Below are positions 6,279 to 10,386 of a stretch of 10,386 bases of DNA, one piece after another; position 1 is the stretch's first letter; every line of letters begins with the position of its first letter. This DNA comes from CAIYMF01 sp943329595 (GTDB lineage: Bacteria > Actinomycetota > Actinomycetes > S36-B12 > CAIYMF01). The notes under the pieces are model-generated. The model saw only the letters and a program-made list of their open reading frames with translations, ran no database searches and was not told the origin of the DNA. A program made the position numbers and the translations under genes. Location of the stretch: contig CALQEM020000118.1 in NCBI GenBank assembly GCA_943329595.2, positions 1 through 10,386 on the forward strand, in the 5' to 3' direction.

Positions 6279-6499
6279 GCGGGCACCACCGTGACGACCC
6301 AGTCATCGATCTCAGGCCCTCCGAGCGGACCCTTCTCGAACGACCCGTTCCGAATCAGGTTGCGGCTCGAAGGGCGCTTGCGCGCTTCGCTGGCAGGCGG
6401 CACGGCGGCCTGAGCGGCACCTGCCCCCACCGCGCTGGCTGCAATCAGGGCTCCGAGGGCCCCTACTCCCCCGAGGAACTGACGTCGGACTATGTCCAT
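6275..6499 (-). CDS. Tat signal peptide ORF ending in the start of a galactose-binding-like domain
   Basis: This 74-residue frame starts at the ATG at 6499, chosen because it puts the twin-arginine motif RRQFLGG at residues 5-11 right at the N-terminus. A hydrophobic core GVGALGALIAASAVGAGA and an AQA-A cleavage site after residue 31 follow. An in-frame upstream extension overlaps a palindromic repeat and is rejected. The mature part would be only 43 residues: a basic linker, then NLIRNGSFEKGP, which is the typical first strand of DUF642/carbohydrate-binding jelly rolls, then DDWVVTVVPA and stop. The stop overlaps the ATG of the ubiquitin-like gene, which lies in the -1 frame. It may be a genuine small secreted peptide, the front of a split gene, or the product of an indel. 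Confidence 0.8.
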   Translation of the reverse strand: MDIVRRQFLGGVGALGALIAASAVGAGAAQAAVPPASEARKRPSSRNLIRNGSFEKGPLGGPEIDDWVVTVVPA

Positions 6500-6504
6500 C
6501 CTTG

Positions 6505-6510
6505 AAGGTA
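6505..6510 (-). promoter_or_regulatory. Candidate -10 hexamer for the ubiquitin-like operon
   Basis: TACCTT fits TANNNT and ends 5 bases before the ATG at 6499. The AAGG between them is too close to the ATG to serve as a normal ribosome-binding site, which favours a leaderless message. No -35 box is recognised. Confidence 0.35.
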
Positions 6511-6570
6511 ACACGCACCGCTCGACGGCACGAGGATAAGTCGGCTGCGCCCGCACCCTCCCCTCCTTTC

Positions 6571-6619
6571 GAACTTGTGTCACATTCGGACTCCTCCTGT
6601 CCCTTTCTGACACAAGTTC
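6571..6619. repeat. Palindromic repeat, copy 2 (divergent arms)
   Basis: Left arm 6571-6591 and right arm 6599-6619 enclose a 7-base loop (TCCTCCT). The outer 12 bases of each arm and the inner GGAC/GTCC pair, with four mismatches between. The loop and inner arms differ from the other copies while the outer GAACTTGTGTCA core is intact. It lies between divergent genes, so it cannot be only a terminator. Confidence 0.85.
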
Positions 6620-6641
6620 GGTTGAGTGACGCCTCCATCAG

Positions 6642-6647
6642 TACTGT
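6642..6647 (+). promoter_or_regulatory. Candidate -10 hexamer for a leaderless YkgJ-type gene
   Basis: TACTGT fits TANNNT and ends 7 bases before the ATG at 6655. No ribosome-binding site lies between. A TTGAGT at 6622-6627 is only 14 bases upstream, which is too close for a standard -35 box. Confidence 0.4.
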
Positions 6648-6654
6648 TGCGCCC

Positions 6655-7164
6655 ATGCCAGCACTCTGCGTGGGATGTGGGCTGTGCTGCGACGGCACCA
6701 TGTTCCACGCCACCGACCTCGCGCCCACCGACGATCGCGCCGCGCTCGAGTCGCTCGGCACGGTGTTCGTCGCCGACATCCACTCCACCAGGTTCGAGCA
6801 GCCCTGCCCTGCCCAGGTCGGAGGTTGCTGCACGGTGTATCCAACGCGACCCATGATGTGCCGCGACTACAACTGCGCCCTGCTGTTGAAGGTCGAGGAG
6901 GGCGCCATCGGAGAGGCTGATGCCCGAGTGATTGTTGACTCGGCCACTACGCTTCGCGACCGCGTGCACGCAGGTCTCGCCGAACTCGACGCCGGCTGGC
7001 CACGCATGCTGGGGTCGCAGCACCTCACTCAGAGGGTGATCCGTGCCCACAAGCGGCACGGCAGTTCCCCCGAACTCGAGCACGTTGTTGACGACGCGCT
7101 CAAGCTACAGGCAATGATCTCCGAGCACTTCACTGTGCGACCGGACCCCGACAACGCCCCCTGA
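6655..7164 (+). CDS. YkgJ family CxxCxxCC metal-binding protein
   Basis: This 169-residue cytoplasmic protein begins with CVGCGLCC (C5, C8, C11, C12) and has a second cysteine group with C51, GGCC (58-59), PTRPMMCRDYNC (C69, C74). This is the pattern of the YkgJ/UPF0153 family, thought to chelate zinc or an iron-sulphur cluster. Related domains occur in FliB-type lysine methylases. The rest, about residues 80-160, is helical and has no recognisable catalytic motif. The frame is open upstream to 6502, but that part reads through the palindromic repeat, and the cysteine motif starts right after the ATG at 6655, so this ATG is chosen. The gene stands alone between palindromic repeat copies 2 and 3 and is convergent with clpB. 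Function unknown. Confidence 0.88.
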   Translation: MPALCVGCGLCCDGTMFHATDLAPTDDRAALESLGTVFVADIHSTRFEQPCPAQVGGCCTVYPTRPMMCRDYNCALLLKVEEGAIGEADARVIVDSATTLRDRVHAGLAELDAGWPRMLGSQHLTQRVIRAHKRHGSSPELEHVVDDALKLQAMISEHFTVRPDPDNAP

Positions 7165-7190
7165 CAACAACCTCACCCCACCTCTGACTC

Positions 7191-7239
7191 GAACTTGTGT
7201 CAGATCAGGACGAACAATGTCCACTTCTGACACAAGTTC
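7191..7239. repeat. Palindromic repeat, copy 3
   Basis: Left arm 7191-7211 and right arm 7219-7239 pair with three adjacent mismatches around the loop GAACAAT, identical to the loop of copy 1. The flank 7171-7190 is identical to 4946-4965. It lies between the convergent YkgJ-type gene and clpB. Confidence 0.9.
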
Positions 7240-7258
7240 AGAGGAAGGGGGGAAGGAG

Positions 7259-9835
<2,577 letters not shown>

Positions 9836-9841
9836 GAGTGG

Positions 9842-9846
9842 TCCTT
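9842..9846 (-). promoter_or_regulatory. Ribosome-binding site of clpB
   Basis: AAGGA on the minus strand, 6 bases before the ATG at 9835, within the 39-base hspR-clpB gap. The gap holds no CTTGAGT/ACTCAAG inverted repeat (HAIR operator), so the HspR site controlling clpB would be upstream of the window. Confidence 0.6.
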
Positions 9847-9874
9847 GTCAGTTGGCTGCGAAGACGGTCTGCGC

Positions 9875-10258
9875 CTAGCGCGTGCGTCGTTCCGACTGCG
9901 GTCGCCACACGACGAGCGCGGTGCTGTTGCGCTCGCCCTGCACCTGGTCGAGTCGTCGCCGCACGTCGAACAATTGCCGCTGCAGGTCGAGGATTCGCTG
10001 GATGCCGGCGAGATTCACACCTTCGGCCGAGAGTTGCTGCACCTCGCGCAGCCTGGCGATGTCGCGCAGCGAGTAGAGCCTGTTGCGTCCGGTGGAGCGG
10101 CCGGGAGACACCAGGCCGAGGCGGTCGTACTGGCGCAGGGTCTGCGGGTGCATGCCCGACAGCTGCGCCGCGACGGACATGGCGTACACCGGAGTGTCAT
10201 CGTCGAGGCCATACACGCCGCCGTCGAGAGGGCCGCCGGAGGGGTACGCGGTGCTCAT
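9875..10258 (-). CDS. hspR: Heat shock repressor HspR (MerR family)
   Basis: This 127-residue transcription repressor of the dnaK operon binds HAIR inverted repeats and needs DnaK as co-repressor in the actinobacteria where it was studied. A winged helix-turn-helix of MerR type covers about 24-90: MSVAAQLSGMHPQTLRQYDRLG, the wing STGRNRLYS (55-63), then DIARLREVQQL. A short coiled-coil at about 84-108 and the conserved C-terminal ALVVWRP (114-120) follow. The first ~22 residues are acidic and glycine-rich, an extension before the DNA-binding domain. Its ATG overlaps the TGA of the upstream dnaJ-type gene, which implies coupled translation, and clpB follows. Because it sits inside the operon it would control, the circuit is autoregulatory. 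Confidence 0.95.
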   Translation of the reverse strand: MSTAYPSGGPLDGGVYGLDDDTPVYAMSVAAQLSGMHPQTLRQYDRLGLVSPGRSTGRNRLYSLRDIARLREVQQLSAEGVNLAGIQRILDLQRQLFDVRRRLDQVQGERNSTALVVWRPQSERRTR

Positions 10259-10386
10259 GACACACCACCCGATCGCGACATGATGTCGGCGCGGGGGTCT
10301 TGCGCGCCCATTGCCGCGCGATAGGCCTCGAGGGCCTCGCGTGCCTCAGGCGTGAGCACCTGCGGCACGGTGATCTGCACAGTAAC
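10255..10386 (-). CDS. dnaJ: 3' end of a DnaJ-type co-chaperone gene (partial)
   Basis: The 43 C-terminal codons run from the window edge to a TGA at 10255-10257. They read TVQITVPQVLTPEAREALEAY followed by a polar tail ending SRSGGVS. The V.VP..L...AREAL..Y pattern is the usual end of DnaJ/CbpA substrate-binding domains, and position directly before hspR with a 4-base ATGA overlap matches actinobacterial dnaK-grpE-dnaJ-hspR operons. The J-domain and zinc fingers are outside the window, so a CbpA-type protein cannot be excluded. Confidence 0.85.
   Translation of the reverse strand, partial: VTVQITVPQVLTPEAREALEAYRAAMGAQDPRADIMSRSGGVS

Noticed and set aside
6500..6613. Longer N-terminus for the Tat-signal ORF from a start at 6613
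   Set aside because: The extension reads through the palindromic repeat and would bury the twin-arginine motif about 40 residues in. The ATG at 6499 places the signal peptide at the N-terminus.
6502..6654. N-terminal extension of the YkgJ-type protein
   Set aside because: It is translated palindromic repeat; the family cysteine motif begins just after the ATG at 6655.
4926..7239. CRISPR array
   Set aside because: The repeats are palindromic, only three to four in number, and separated by whole genes rather than by uniform spacers.

Overview
The window is GC-rich, densely packed bacterial DNA. It looks like an actinobacterium, most probably Microbacteriaceae or a close relative. The grounds are the dnaJ-hspR-clpB heat-shock cluster with a MerR-type HspR, the high-GC codon use, many 4-base ATGA/GTGA gene overlaps, and several genes whose ATG sits 5 to 7 bases after a -10-like TANNNT hexamer, as expected of leaderless transcripts. 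The family-level placement is inference.

Layout. 1-839 (+): the tail of a small membrane protein overlapping a DedA-family membrane protein. 863-1420 (-): pyrE. 1467-1910 (+): an uncharacterised 147-residue protein. 1913-3660 (-): a two-gene operon of a zinc-free quinone-oxidoreductase-type dehydrogenase and a short-chain dehydrogenase. 3717-4889 (+): a PLP-dependent class I/II aminotransferase. 5093-6499 (-): a three-gene accessory operon. 6655-7164 (+): a YkgJ-type CxxCxxCC protein. 7259-10386 (-): clpB, hspR and the 3' end of a dnaJ-type gene, which form a protein-quality-control operon under its own repressor.

The outstanding part is 5093-6499. A short twin-arginine (Tat) signal-peptide ORF overlaps by 4 bases a gene whose N-terminal ~76 residues are close to eukaryotic ubiquitin (about two-thirds identical by hand alignment). 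Sixteen bases on, a tandem paralogue carries another ubiquitin-like domain (about 70% identical). In both, the ubiquitin domain runs without a di-glycine end into a ~115-residue beta-rich domain that resembles the C-terminal part of a DUF642/carbohydrate-binding jelly roll. The signal-peptide ORF ends with what looks like the missing N-terminal part of that jelly roll (NGSFE...W). The simplest reading is a secreted galactose-binding-like protein into which a ubiquitin domain was inserted, then split by a -1 frame change and partly duplicated. No E1, E2, E3 or deubiquitinase is visible here.

This operon lies between copies of a palindromic repeat (21-base arms, 7-base loop) at 4966-5014 and 6571-6619, with a third full copy at 7191-7239 and a lone arm at 4926-4946. 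The first and third copies are nearly identical over 71 bases. The repeats frame the accessory genes between two housekeeping blocks, which suggests the stretch from about 4926 to 7240 is a flexible insertion site. No intergenic stretch exceeds about 205 bases.
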